From NCBI RefSeq assembly GCF_002879885.1, contig NZ_PNYA01000008.1:1-64000 (forward strand): a DNA stretch of 64,000 nucleotides, given 5' to 3'. Each line of letters opens with the position of its first letter. Position 1 is the first letter of the stretch. Below are positions 26,572 to 36,604 of this stretch, piece by piece. The notes under the pieces are model-generated. The model was not told the DNA's origin, did no database searches, and saw only the letters and a list, made by a program, of their open reading frames with translations. A program made the translations under genes and the position numbers. The stretch comes from Trinickia dabaoshanensis. Lineage in GTDB: Bacteria; Pseudomonadota; Gammaproteobacteria; Burkholderiales; Burkholderiaceae.

Positions 26572-29500
26572 TCAACCCGCCTCGAGTTCATCGAGCAAGG
26601 CGCCGATCGTTTCATAGGCGTCGCGCTGCCCCGCCCGCTCCCGCGCCGCCAACGCCTCGTCGATCGACGCGGCGCAACGCGCAAGCGTGCGTGCCTCGAA
26701 CAGCAGACGCAGCGGTAGCGCCAGCGACCATCGCCGGTTCGTCCTTGCATGCGCGGCGGCCGCCAGCAGCGAGTGGCCCCCCCGCAAGAAGAAATCGTCG
26801 TCGCGGCCGATTCGCTCCACGCGCAGCACCTGCTCCCAAATCGCGGCCAGCTCGCGCTCGGTGTCGCTCGCCGGCGCCGCGAAGCCGGCCCCGGCCCCAG
26901 CCGAGGGCGAGGGCAGCGCAGCCCGGTCGCATTTGCCGTTCGGCGTGACGGGGAGCGCATCGAGTTCGATCAGGTGAGCTGGGACCATATAGCCCGGCAG
27001 GTGCGCGTGCAGCCGTGCGAATAGATCGGCGCGATCGGACCGCGCCGATCTAGCGCGCACGACGTACGCGATCAGTTGCTCGTCGCGCACGATCACGACG
27101 GCATCGTCGACGCCGGGCTGCGCGCGCAATACCGCTTCGATTTCGCCCGGCTCGATGCGTTGGCCTCGCAGCTTGACCTGCTGATCGGCGCGCCCGAGAT
27201 AGTCGAGCGTGCCATCGGACCTGCGCGTCGCGAGATCGCCGGTGCGATACAGGCGCTCGCCCGGAACGAACGGATCGGGGACGAAGCGCTCGGCGGTCAG
27301 CGACGGGCGGCGATGATAGCCGCGCGCGAGTCCGGCGCCGCCCAAATAGAGCTCGCCGACGGCGCCGGCCGGCACCGGTTGGAGCGCCGCATCGAGCACG
27401 TGCAGTTGCGTGTTCGCGATCGGCATGCCGATCGGTACGCTCGCTCCGCCATGCGGCGAGCCGGCGTGACAGGTCCAATGCGACACGTCGATCGCGGCCT
27501 CTGTCGGGCCGTAAAGGTTGTGCACGACGGCATCGGGCATCAGTGCATGCGCCTTGACGACGAGTTCGCCCGGCAGCGCCTCCCCGCTCGAGACGATCCG
27601 CGAGATCGGGCCGCAGCGCGAAGCACCGCCGAATGATTCCAAATGCGCGAGAAACGCGGCCAGCATCGAGGGCACGAAGTGGATCGTCGTCACGCCGAAC
27701 GACTCGATTTCATCGAGGAGGCGCGCGGGCTCTCGATGCGCCCCCGGCGCCGCGAGCGCCAGCGTCGCGCCTACCGAGAGCGGCCAGAGGAATTCCCATA
27801 CCGACACGTCGAAGCCGAACGGCGTCTTCTGCAGGACGACGTCCTCGCGCGTGAGGGCATACGCATCCTGCATCCAGGCGATTCGATTCGCGAGCGCCCG
27901 GTGCGTGTTGCCGGCGCCCTTCGGCCGCCCCGTCGACCCCGAGGTATAGATGAGATACGCGAGTTCGCCGGTGGCCGCGCCCGTTTCGGCGGCGGCGTCG
28001 GCCGCGGCGAGCGTCATGGCGTTTTGCGCCGACGGCCGCGGCAAGCGCGACCGCGATTCCAGCGCGTCGATGCAATGCACGGCCGCGCCGCCGGGCGCGG
28101 CAACAACGACGCGATCGAACAACGCACGCTGGGTCACCACACAGACCGGCCGCGCGTCTTCGAGCATGTACGCGATACGCGAGGGCGGATAGTCGGGATC
28201 GATCGGCAGCCACGCCGCGCCGGCTTTCATGACGCCCAGCAACGCGACGACCATCTCGACCGAACGTTCGAGGCACAGTGCGATCGGAGCATCGGACCTC
28301 GCCCCGGCTTCGATCAACGATGCGGCCACGCGATTCGCGCGCGCATCGAGTTCCGAATACGTCACGCGCAGCGGCGGCGTGCCGAGCGGCGCATCGCCCT
28401 CGCGCCACAGCAACGCCGTGGCGTCAGGGTGCGCTGCCGCCCGCTGCTCGAACTGGCGATGCAGCGGCGCCCGTTGCGGCACGGGCCACACCTTCGCCGT
28501 CGCGTTGCATCGAGCGAGTTGCAGGAGATCGTCATCCGTTGCGATCGACACGCTGCCGAGCGTGGCCCGAGGATCGGCCACGAACGCCTCGATGCATCGA
28601 GCGAAAGCACGATGCAGTGCTTGGACGCGCTCGTCCGAAACTCTGGCACGGTCGAATCCGTAGTCGATCGAAAGCCGCTCTCCGGCCTGCGCCGCGAGCG
28701 TAACGGCAAAGTCGGTCGCATCGACGTTACGCACTTCGGAAAAACGCAGCGCGGCATCGTCCTTGCGCGCCCACGCTTCGTCCACAGGGTAGTTCTCGAA
28801 CACGATCAACGTATCGAACAGCGCGGCCCCGTTGCGGCCGGCCCAGCGTTGAATCTCGAACAACGGCGTGTGCGCGTGTTCGGCGCATGCGGCGCTCTCG
28901 CGTTGCAGGGCCGACAGCCAATCGGCAATGCGCTCGCTCGGCGACGCAGTGGCAACGACCGGCAATGTATTGATGAACAACCCGAGCACCGCATCCACGT
29001 CCTGCAACGCCTCGGGGCGGCCCGCCACCGTGGCGCCGAAAGCGACGGTGCGCTGGTTCGTCATACGGTGCAGCGCCAAGGCCCAAGCGCCCTGCACCAC
29101 CGTGTTCAACGTCACGCGCAAACGACGCGCGCACGCCACGAGTGCTTCGGTGGCAGCCGCGTCGAATTGCGCTTGCCAAGTTCCATGGCGGCCAGCACCG
29201 GGTCGCATCGCGGCTTCGGTCCCGACCAACGTTGGGCTGTCCAGCCGCGCCAGGCGTTCGAGCCAGAACGCGCGCTCGCTTGCCTCGTCGCGCGTGCCGA
29301 GCCATGCGATGAAGTCGCGATAGCGCGTGGCCTGCCCCGTTCGAAACATCGGTTCCTGCGGCCCTTGGGCGTACTCGTTCAGGACTTCGGCGAACAACCT
29401 CGCGGTGCTCCATCCGTCGAGCAACAAGTGGTGGCGCGTCCAGACGAGCCGCCACGTGCGCTCGTTCATGCAGATCAACGTGAGCCGCATCAGCGGCGCG

Positions 29501-32500
29501 GCCGACAGCACGAATCCGCGCGTGCGATCCGATACGAGCCATTGCTCGAAATCCGCATCCGGTTGTGCGCGCCAGTCGAGCTGCGCCACCGGCAGCGCCG
29601 CGCGCCGATGCACGATCTGTACCGGCGGGTCGTTCTCCGGCAGAAAACTCGTGCGCAATATGTCATGCCTGTCGACCGCCCTTTCGAACGCGGCCGTCAG
29701 ACGCTCCACGTCGGGCGCGTCGAGCGTCGCCACGAGTTGGTTCACGTAGGTCGATTGCTCGGGGGCCAACAGCGACTGGAACAACATGCCCTGCTGCATC
29801 GGCGAAAGCGGATAGACGTCGTCGATGGCGCGCCAATCGAACCGAACGGCATCGATTGCCGCCTGCGTGAGTCCGGCACGCCGCGCCAACGGGAAATCCC
29901 CGGGTGTCGCGCCGCCGCCTTCGGTCGCGACACGTTTGCGACACTCGGCCGCGAGCGACGCCAGCGCATCTTCGAAACGCGCGGCGAGCGCCGCGATGGA
30001 TCCGTCGTCGAAAACGTCGGTGCTATACACCCAGTGCACGCGCAGCGTGCGAGTCTCATCGACGAATGCATGCACGGCCAGCGCGTTCGCCATTGGGCCC
30101 GCGGGATCGCGCTCGCAACCCACGCCGCCGAAACGGGCGGCAAAGCGCTCGCCCCGAACCGCCTCGAAGCGGCCCAGATAGTTGAAGGTAACCTGAGGCC
30201 GGGGCAAGGCAGCCAATTGCGCGCGCGTCGCCTCGTCGCCGAGATGGCGCAACACGCCGAAGCCCAAGCCGCGGTTCGGTATTGCGCGCCTCGCATCCTT
30301 GACGGCCGTCAGGGTGCCGATCAACGACGGACCGACCGGCAGCGCCATCGGATAGTGGCTCGTCAACCAGCCGAGCGTGCGGCTCGCGTCGATATCGTCG
30401 AATAGTGCCTCGCGGCCATGGCCTTCCAATTCGACCAAACATGTTCCGCTCGCGCTTGCATCGCCGATGGCATACGCCAATGCGGCCAGCAGAAAGTCTT
30501 GCGTTTGCGTGCGCCAAGCGGCGTTCGCGTCGGTCAAGAGCGCCTGCGTCAGTTGAGGGTCCACGCCCCGAACGAGCGTACGCGCGGTGGCGTTGTTCGG
30601 CATCGCCGCCATGCCCGTGCTTGCCCACGGCTCGCGCGCGCCGTGCGGCAGCCCCGGGGCGGCATCGCGCAACGCGAGCCAGTATTCGAGTTCCGGCGCG
30701 AACATGGACGCCCTCTTGCGCAAGCGCGCCGCCCAGGCCGGTGCGGTGGCCGATGAGGCGGCAGGCAGCCTCGGCACCGTGCGCGCGAGCGCGGCCTCGT
30801 ATGCCGTATGCAAATCCTCGAGGACGATGCGCCACGAGACGCCATCGACGATCAGGTGATGAATCGCGACGAACACACGCACGGCGCCGTCCGCCAACGT
30901 TGCAACGAGCGCGCGGACGAGCGGACCCCGTTCGAGGTCGATCTCGCGTTGCAACGTATCGAAGCAAGCCAATGCCTGCTCACGGTCACGTACGTCCCGC
31001 ACCACGAGCAGCACGCCGTCGAAGGTACGCGTATCGTGCAGCGCGCGCCATTCGCGGCCGTCTTGCAACGCCTTGACGAAGCGCAAGCGAAATACGTCGT
31101 GATGCGTCAACACGGCGCCCAGCGCTTGGGCGAACGCATCGACATCGAACAGGCCCAGGGGCTCGAGTTCGACGGCTTGGTTCCAATGATGCCGATGCGG
31201 CACATCGAGCGCGAAGAATCGATGCTGCGCAGGCGTCAGCTCCACCGCCTCGCCGGACGCACGCTCGCTCGCAGCGGCACCGGCACCGGCTTCGGCATCG
31301 CCCGGCCGGCTGTTTTCTTGCACGGCGACCGCGGCCAATTGCGCAAGCGTCGGATGATCGAATAGTTGCTTGGGGGTGAAACGAATCCCCACCCTGCGCG
31401 ACCGGGCGATGACCTGTAGCGCAACGATCGAATCGCCGCCGAGCGAGAAGAAATTATCGTCGCGGCCCACGCGATCGACGCGCAGAACGTCTTTCCACAC
31501 CTGCGCCAGCGCGCTTTGCACGCCCGCCTGCGGCTCGTCGAACGGGCGCGCGCCGTCCCGCTCCGCGGCCTTCGCGAGTTCGCGCAAACTCGCGCGGTCG
31601 ACCTTGCCATTGGCCGTCACCGGCAAACTATTCACCACCACGATCGAGGCCGGCACCATGTAATCCGGTAAGCGCTCGGCCAAGCGTGAACGAAGCCGCG
31701 CGCCGCCGTCCTCGCCCAAGTCGGAACGCGCGGCTCGATCGAGCACGACGAACGCGGCGAGCCGAACGCCACGCTCATCGTGCACGGCGAGCGTTTCGGC
31801 TTGCACGACTGCCGGCATTTCGGCCAATGCCGCGCTCACTTCCGCCGGCTCCACGCGATAGCCGCGAATCTTGACCTGGTCATCGAGCCGTCCCGCCCAT
31901 TCGATTGCGCCGTCCGCTGCGATTCGCACGCGGTCACCCGTTCGATAGAGCCGGGCACCTGCCGCACCGGCCGGGTCCGGGACGAAGCGCTCCGCCGTCG
32001 TCGCCGGACGGCAGACATAGCCGTGCGCAAGCCCCGGCCCGCCCAGGCACAACTCTCCGTATGCGCCTCTCGGCACCGGGGCCCCCAGCGCATCGAGCAC
32101 GCAAGCGCGGACATTCGGCAGCGGGCGCCCTGTCGCCGCGAATGCGCGCCCGCCCTTGCCCTCGCCCGGGTCGAGCTCGAGCGTGAGCGCGCCGACCGTC
32201 GCTTCGGTCGGTCCGTAGTGATTGATGATCCGGCACGCGCTCTTGAGCTCGCGGATACGCATGGCGAGCGCGTGCGGCAACGGCTCGCCGCCCAAAACGA
32301 GCGCATCGCTCGGAAGGACGTCGGCCGGACGTCTGGCCTCGAGCAATGCGCGCAAATGACTCGGAACGATCTTCAATACGCCGACACCGCGGCTATGCAT
32401 GGCGTGCGCGAAACGATCGGCGTCGAAGGCGCAGCTTGGCGAGAGCAAGTGCAAGGTGCGGCCGGCGCACAGTGCGCCGAACAACGTGGTATGACCCAGG

Positions 32501-35500
32501 TCGGCCGCCACCGTCGACACCATCGCCATGCTCGCGCCCGGTGCGAAATCGAGCGTGGCCAACATGCCTTGCACGTAATCGGCGAGCGCCCGGTGCGATA
32601 CGATCACGCCCTTCGGCACACCCGTGGAGCCCGACGTAAATATCAAGTACGCGGCCTGCTCGCCGTGACGATGCGCCGGGCCCGCGTCGGCCTGCCGCGC
32701 GCTTTGCCGCCCCAGCGCCTCCAATTCCGATAAGCGCAGCGACGGCACCGGCAAGCCGGGCCACGCGGGCGCGGGTTCCGCCACGATCAAACCGTGCGGT
32801 GAACAAGCGGCCAAGCACTGCGCCACGCGCGCGGCGGGTGCGGCCGGATCGAGGGGCACCGCTATCGCGCCGGCCTTCATCGCGCCGAGTAGTGCGACGA
32901 CGAACTCGACCGATCGCTCGATGCCGAGCGCGACCGCGCATTGCGCACCGATCCCGTGCTCGCGCAAACCGTGCGCCACCGCCGACGATGCCGCGTCGAG
33001 ACCGGCGTAAGTCAGCGTCCGCATATCGTCCGACACGGCGACACGCTCGGGTGTGTGCGCTGCGTGATGCGCGAATGCTTCGAGGACGTCGGCGAATTCG
33101 AACACGGGCGAGGGGCCTGTCAGAACCGCCGGCGCTGCTTCGTCATGACAGTCCAGCGAGGCCACGGGCGCCGAGGGTTCGCGCACCGCGTGTTCGACGA
33201 GCGCGGCAAAGCTATCGAGCCAGCCCCGGCCCGTATCGTCGTCGATGCAATCGGTTGCCCAAGCGGCAACGAGTTCGACGCCGAGCGGATCGTCGGTGAA
33301 GTCGATCGCGAAATCGAAGCGAGCGGCGCGGTCGGGCCCCGGCGTCAAGCGCGCCGTCGCGCCCGGCAGCGCCACGCGCTCGCCGAACACGAACTGTTGA
33401 GCGAATTTGACGCGCAGCCATTCGGTGCCGCGCCGAACCGGCGGAGCGACGGCATCCAACACCTCGTCGAACGGCACGTCGGCATGCTCGTAAGCAGCCA
33501 GCGTCGAGCCCCGAACCTGTGCGAGCAACGCGAAAAACGAGGCAAGCGGCGCGACGCGGGCGCGCAGCGCGACCGTGTTGACGAACAGCCCGACGAGCGG
33601 CGCCAAATCGCCTTCGCGACGATTCGCCACGGGCGCCGCGACGACGATATCCGTCGTACCGGTCAATCGATACAGCCAGGCGTGCAGCGCCGCCGCCAGC
33701 ACGATAAACGTAGAGCCGCGGGTCTCGCGCGCGAGCGAGCGGATGGTTCGCGAAACGGTGGGGTTGAGCCTGCGCGCCGCCCGCATGCCGCGAAGCGTTC
33801 GCTCGGCCGGCACCGGTCGATCGACAGGTAGGGCAAGCGCGCCGGGCGCATCGGCGAGCGCGGCGCGCCAGTGCGCGAGTTGGCTCGTGCGGGCGCCTTC
33901 GTCGAGCCACCGCATTTGGCGCCGCGCGAAGTCGGCGTAACGGAGCGGCAATGCCCGCCAGGCCGGCTCGCGCTGCTCGCAAAACGCGGCGTACGCCTGC
34001 GACAGTTCGTCGAAAACGATGCGCGAGGACCCGCCGTCGCCGATCGCGTGATGCAGCGTGATCATCAAGCAATGGCGATCCTCGTCCAGTGTCACGAGCG
34101 CAGCGCGCACGAGCGGCCCGTTCGTCAAATCGAACGGGGCTTCGGCCCACTGCTCGGCGATCGCTCGAGCGCGAGCATCGCGCCCGGCCGCATCGACGCC
34201 GCGCAGATCGATCGACTCGACCGGCACGTTCACGCGCGCGTAGACGCGTTGCACGACGTTGCCGTCCTCGTCCTCGGCGAGCGTCGTCCGCCATGCATCG
34301 TGCCGCTGAACGAGCGCCGCAACGGCACGCGAGACGGCCGAGAAATCGATGCGGCCTTCGATGTGCCAGTGCGCGGCGATGTGATAAGCGTGCGCGGCGC
34401 CGCCCATTCGCGCCAGCACCCAGAAGCGCCGTTGCGCGAGCGATGCCGGATGCACCGCGTACGGGAGACGGCCGTCGCTTAGGTCGCCATCGCGGCCACC
34501 GTTGCATTCATCGTCCCCGTCGCTATCCACGCTCGCTGCGGCAGCGTCGAACGACGGCAACGCATGGCGCTTTGCCTCGTCGCCCTCGCTCGCCGCAACG
34601 ATGGCCGCCAACTGCTCGAGCGTTTTGTCCTCGAATAGCACGGCAAGCGGGACGCGAATGCCCCACTGCGCCAGCAGCGCGCTTTGCATTTGCATTGCGC
34701 CGATCGAATCGCCGCCGCGCAAAAAGAATCGATCGTCGAGCCCGATCGGCGCCCCGCCGACGATGGCGTGCCACACACCCGCCAGCGCGCGCGCCGTCGC
34801 CTCGACCGGTGGCCGCGAGGCGGCGGCCGAGGGCTGCAGCCGAGCGAGCGTCAGCAACGCTTGTCGATCGAGCTTGCCGCTCAGCGCGCGCGGGAGTGCA
34901 TCGAGCACGATCGTGCGTGCGGGAATCCACGCTTGCGGTAGGCGCGCAAGCAAATATTCGCGCACGTGTGCCTCGTCGATCGGCGCATCGGCGGCGACGA
35001 ATGCCATCAAGCGCACGTCAGCGTTCGACTTGTCCGCGAGTACGGCCGCGTCGCGAATCCGCTCATGGGCGAGCAACGCCTGCTCGATCTCGCCGGGCTC
35101 GACACGAATCCCGCGCACTTGCACTTGATCGTCGAGACGGCCGAGATAGTCGAACGCCCCGTCCTCGCGCAGCCGAGCCAAGTCGCCCGTGAGATAGACA
35201 CGCGAACCCGCGCTCCCGTGTTCGTCGGGGATGAAGCGCGCCGCCGTCAGCGCCGGCCGCCCGTGATAGCCGCGCGCCAAACACGCCCCGCCGAGCAGCA
35301 GCTCGCCCGCCTGGCCATCCCCACCAGAGCCCTTGGATACGCGGGCGGCGCGAGGCCCGATCGGACGTCCGATCGGCAACGAGGCCGCGCCGGCGCCTTC
35401 GAGGACATAGGTCGCATCGAGCGGCCATAGCATCGGCGAAATCACCGTTTCGGTCGGACCATAGCCGTTGATGAAGCGAACGCCCGGAAACGCCGCTCGC

Positions 35501-36354
35501 ACGCGCTCGAACCGGTCGGCTGTCATCGCCTCGCCGCCGAACGCGAGCACCCGCAGTGCGCGCGGCACGCCGCCCGGCGCCGCCGCTTCGGCGAGCGCTT
35601 GCAGATAAGCCGGCGGAAACGCGGCGACGGTGACGCGCTCACGCTCGAGAAGCGCCAATACGGCTCGGGGTTCGAGCGGACCGGGCCCGGTAACGACGAT
35701 GCTCGCGCCGGCCGCCAACGGCGCCAGCCAATATTCGTGCGCGAGATCGAAGCCCACCGACGCGAAATGCAGTACGCGATCCGCCTCGTGCATCGGATAG
35801 GCGCCGACGACCGCATCGCAATGCGCCGCCAGCGGCCCATGTTCGACCACGACGGCCTTCGGCGTTCCCGTCGAGCCCGACGTATAAATCAGGTAGGCGG
35901 CCGCATGCGGCTGAGTCGGTCCTGCGTCGAGCGGCGTCACGTTCGCGTCTTGCGCCGCCCGAACATCGATATGAGTCAGCCCGCGCAGAACCGGCTCCCG
36001 GCCGTGCGCGCCGACGATACATACGCGGGCGCCGGCATCGCGCGCCATCCATTCGAGCCGGTCGGCCGGCAAGCGCGGATCGAGCGGCACGAACGCGCCG
36101 CCGGCTTTGAGCACGGCAAGCAACGCAACGAATAGATCGCAAGAGCGCTCGATGCACACCCCCACGCGCGTTTCCACGCCAACCCCATGGTTGCGCAAAA
36201 CGGTGGCGAGGCGCGCGGCGCGCAGATCGAGTTCGCCCCGGCTCAGGCGGGTCGTATCCGGTTCGAACGATGCCAGCGCGGGCGCATCGTGGTCGAGACG
36301 CGCAAGGCGATGCAGGCGATGGTGCAAAGCGGTCGGGAAAGTCGTCATGGGCAT
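26572..36354 (-). CDS. orbI: NRPS, modules 1-3 (A-T-C-A-T-E-C-A-T)
   Basis: 3260 residues. Approximate domains: A1 1-500, T1 530-600 (RGGDSIGAM), C1 640-1070 (HHAIGDG), A2 1090-1590, T2 1610-1680 (LGGDSIVAL), E 1700-2130 (HHLIVDG, EGHGRE, FNYLGRF), C2 2150-2590 (HHLLLDG), A3 2600-3100 and T3 3130-3200 (RGGHSLLA). The first module lacks a C domain, as an initiator should. By alignment to PheA the pockets read D-L-E-A-A-G-G-I-S for A1, D-L-T-K-V-G-H-V-G for A2 (nearly the classical Asp code) and D-V-W-H-V-S-L-I-D for A3 (Ser-like). Predicted order: hydroxyornithine derivative, D-Asp, Ser. ATG at 36354 follows GAGGG; TTG at 36357 and ATG at 36348 are alternatives. Confidence 0.95.
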   Translation of the reverse strand: MPMTTFPTALHHRLHRLARLDHDAPALASFEPDTTRLSRGELDLRAARLATVLRNHGVGVETRVGVCIERSCDLFVALLAVLKAGGAFVPLDPRLPADRLEWMARDAGARVCIVGAHGREPVLRGLTHIDVRAAQDANVTPLDAGPTQPHAAAYLIYTSGSTGTPKAVVVEHGPLAAHCDAVVGAYPMHEADRVLHFASVGFDLAHEYWLAPLAAGASIVVTGPGPLEPRAVLALLERERVTVAAFPPAYLQALAEAAAPGGVPRALRVLAFGGEAMTADRFERVRAAFPGVRFINGYGPTETVISPMLWPLDATYVLEGAGAASLPIGRPIGPRAARVSKGSGGDGQAGELLLGGACLARGYHGRPALTAARFIPDEHGSAGSRVYLTGDLARLREDGAFDYLGRLDDQVQVRGIRVEPGEIEQALLAHERIRDAAVLADKSNADVRLMAFVAADAPIDEAHVREYLLARLPQAWIPARTIVLDALPRALSGKLDRQALLTLARLQPSAAASRPPVEATARALAGVWHAIVGGAPIGLDDRFFLRGGDSIGAMQMQSALLAQWGIRVPLAVLFEDKTLEQLAAIVAASEGDEAKRHALPSFDAAAASVDSDGDDECNGGRDGDLSDGRLPYAVHPASLAQRRFWVLARMGGAAHAYHIAAHWHIEGRIDFSAVSRAVAALVQRHDAWRTTLAEDEDGNVVQRVYARVNVPVESIDLRGVDAAGRDARARAIAEQWAEAPFDLTNGPLVRAALVTLDEDRHCLMITLHHAIGDGGSSRIVFDELSQAYAAFCEQREPAWRALPLRYADFARRQMRWLDEGARTSQLAHWRAALADAPGALALPVDRPVPAERTLRGMRAARRLNPTVSRTIRSLARETRGSTFIVLAAALHAWLYRLTGTTDIVVAAPVANRREGDLAPLVGLFVNTVALRARVAPLASFFALLAQVRGSTLAAYEHADVPFDEVLDAVAPPVRRGTEWLRVKFAQQFVFGERVALPGATARLTPGPDRAARFDFAIDFTDDPLGVELVAAWATDCIDDDTGRGWLDSFAALVEHAVREPSAPVASLDCHDEAAPAVLTGPSPVFEFADVLEAFAHHAAHTPERVAVSDDMRTLTYAGLDAASSAVAHGLREHGIGAQCAVALGIERSVEFVVALLGAMKAGAIAVPLDPAAPAARVAQCLAACSPHGLIVAEPAPAWPGLPVPSLRLSELEALGRQSARQADAGPAHRHGEQAAYLIFTSGSTGVPKGVIVSHRALADYVQGMLATLDFAPGASMAMVSTVAADLGHTTLFGALCAGRTLHLLSPSCAFDADRFAHAMHSRGVGVLKIVPSHLRALLEARRPADVLPSDALVLGGEPLPHALAMRIRELKSACRIINHYGPTEATVGALTLELDPGEGKGGRAFAATGRPLPNVRACVLDALGAPVPRGAYGELCLGGPGLAHGYVCRPATTAERFVPDPAGAAGARLYRTGDRVRIAADGAIEWAGRLDDQVKIRGYRVEPAEVSAALAEMPAVVQAETLAVHDERGVRLAAFVVLDRAARSDLGEDGGARLRSRLAERLPDYMVPASIVVVNSLPVTANGKVDRASLRELAKAAERDGARPFDEPQAGVQSALAQVWKDVLRVDRVGRDDNFFSLGGDSIVALQVIARSRRVGIRFTPKQLFDHPTLAQLAAVAVQENSRPGDAEAGAGAAASERASGEAVELTPAQHRFFALDVPHRHHWNQAVELEPLGLFDVDAFAQALGAVLTHHDVFRLRFVKALQDGREWRALHDTRTFDGVLLVVRDVRDREQALACFDTLQREIDLERGPLVRALVATLADGAVRVFVAIHHLIVDGVSWRIVLEDLHTAYEAALARTVPRLPAASSATAPAWAARLRKRASMFAPELEYWLALRDAAPGLPHGAREPWASTGMAAMPNNATARTLVRGVDPQLTQALLTDANAAWRTQTQDFLLAALAYAIGDASASGTCLVELEGHGREALFDDIDASRTLGWLTSHYPMALPVGPSLIGTLTAVKDARRAIPNRGLGFGVLRHLGDEATRAQLAALPRPQVTFNYLGRFEAVRGERFAARFGGVGCERDPAGPMANALAVHAFVDETRTLRVHWVYSTDVFDDGSIAALAARFEDALASLAAECRKRVATEGGGATPGDFPLARRAGLTQAAIDAVRFDWRAIDDVYPLSPMQQGMLFQSLLAPEQSTYVNQLVATLDAPDVERLTAAFERAVDRHDILRTSFLPENDPPVQIVHRRAALPVAQLDWRAQPDADFEQWLVSDRTRGFVLSAAPLMRLTLICMNERTWRLVWTRHHLLLDGWSTARLFAEVLNEYAQGPQEPMFRTGQATRYRDFIAWLGTRDEASERAFWLERLARLDSPTLVGTEAAMRPGAGRHGTWQAQFDAAATEALVACARRLRVTLNTVVQGAWALALHRMTNQRTVAFGATVAGRPEALQDVDAVLGLFINTLPVVATASPSERIADWLSALQRESAACAEHAHTPLFEIQRWAGRNGAALFDTLIVFENYPVDEAWARKDDAALRFSEVRNVDATDFAVTLAAQAGERLSIDYGFDRARVSDERVQALHRAFARCIEAFVADPRATLGSVSIATDDDLLQLARCNATAKVWPVPQRAPLHRQFEQRAAAHPDATALLWREGDAPLGTPPLRVTYSELDARANRVAASLIEAGARSDAPIALCLERSVEMVVALLGVMKAGAAWLPIDPDYPPSRIAYMLEDARPVCVVTQRALFDRVVVAAPGGAAVHCIDALESRSRLPRPSAQNAMTLAAADAAAETGAATGELAYLIYTSGSTGRPKGAGNTHRALANRIAWMQDAYALTREDVVLQKTPFGFDVSVWEFLWPLSVGATLALAAPGAHREPARLLDEIESFGVTTIHFVPSMLAAFLAHLESFGGASRCGPISRIVSSGEALPGELVVKAHALMPDAVVHNLYGPTEAAIDVSHWTCHAGSPHGGASVPIGMPIANTQLHVLDAALQPVPAGAVGELYLGGAGLARGYHRRPSLTAERFVPDPFVPGERLYRTGDLATRRSDGTLDYLGRADQQVKLRGQRIEPGEIEAVLRAQPGVDDAVVIVRDEQLIAYVVRARSARSDRADLFARLHAHLPGYMVPAHLIELDALPVTPNGKCDRAALPSPSAGAGAGFAAPASDTERELAAIWEQVLRVERIGRDDDFFLRGGHSLLAAAAHARTNRRWSLALPLRLLFEARTLARCAASIDEALAARERAGQRDAYETIGALLDELEAG

Positions 36355-36453
36355 CAAGTCCCTCTATTGGTCCATTGCGCCGCCCCCGGCGCGGACATCG
36401 ACGAATCGAAAGCGATCGTCGGGCGCGCCGTTTTGCGGCAGCTTCAGACCAAT

Positions 36454-36478
36454 GACGTTTCTCGATCGGAAATTTTTA
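36454..36478 (-). promoter_or_regulatory. OrbS-type promoter of orbI operon
   Basis: On the minus strand TAAAA (36478-36474) is followed after exactly 16 bases by CGTC (36457-36454), about 100 bases before the orbI start. This matches the PvdS/OrbS promoter pattern (TAAA-type -35, CGT-type -10) and is identical in form to the sites before orbE and orbH. Confidence 0.82.
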
Positions 36479-36563
36479 GGACCCTCTCGCGGCATGCCGT
36501 CGATTCGTTCGTGCCCGCCCCGTATCCGCCCGGCATATCAGTCCGCGCAACGGCGCAATCGAC

Positions 36564-36588
36564 TAAAACTTCGGGTCGCTGATTCGTC
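36564..36588 (+). promoter_or_regulatory. OrbS-type promoter of orbE
   Basis: TAAAA (36564-36568), 16 bases, CGTC (36585-36588), ending 16 bases before the orbE ATG. It is back to back with the orbI promoter in the same intergenic region, so export and synthesis are switched on together. Confidence 0.82.
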
Positions 36589-36604
36589 TATCGAGGGACA
36601 CGCT

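Noticed and set aside
27643-30405. A 920-codon open frame on the plus strand opposite the NRPS gene
   Set aside because: It is an Arg-rich antisense frame of the kind that GC-rich codon usage creates; the minus-strand frame carries all NRPS motifs.
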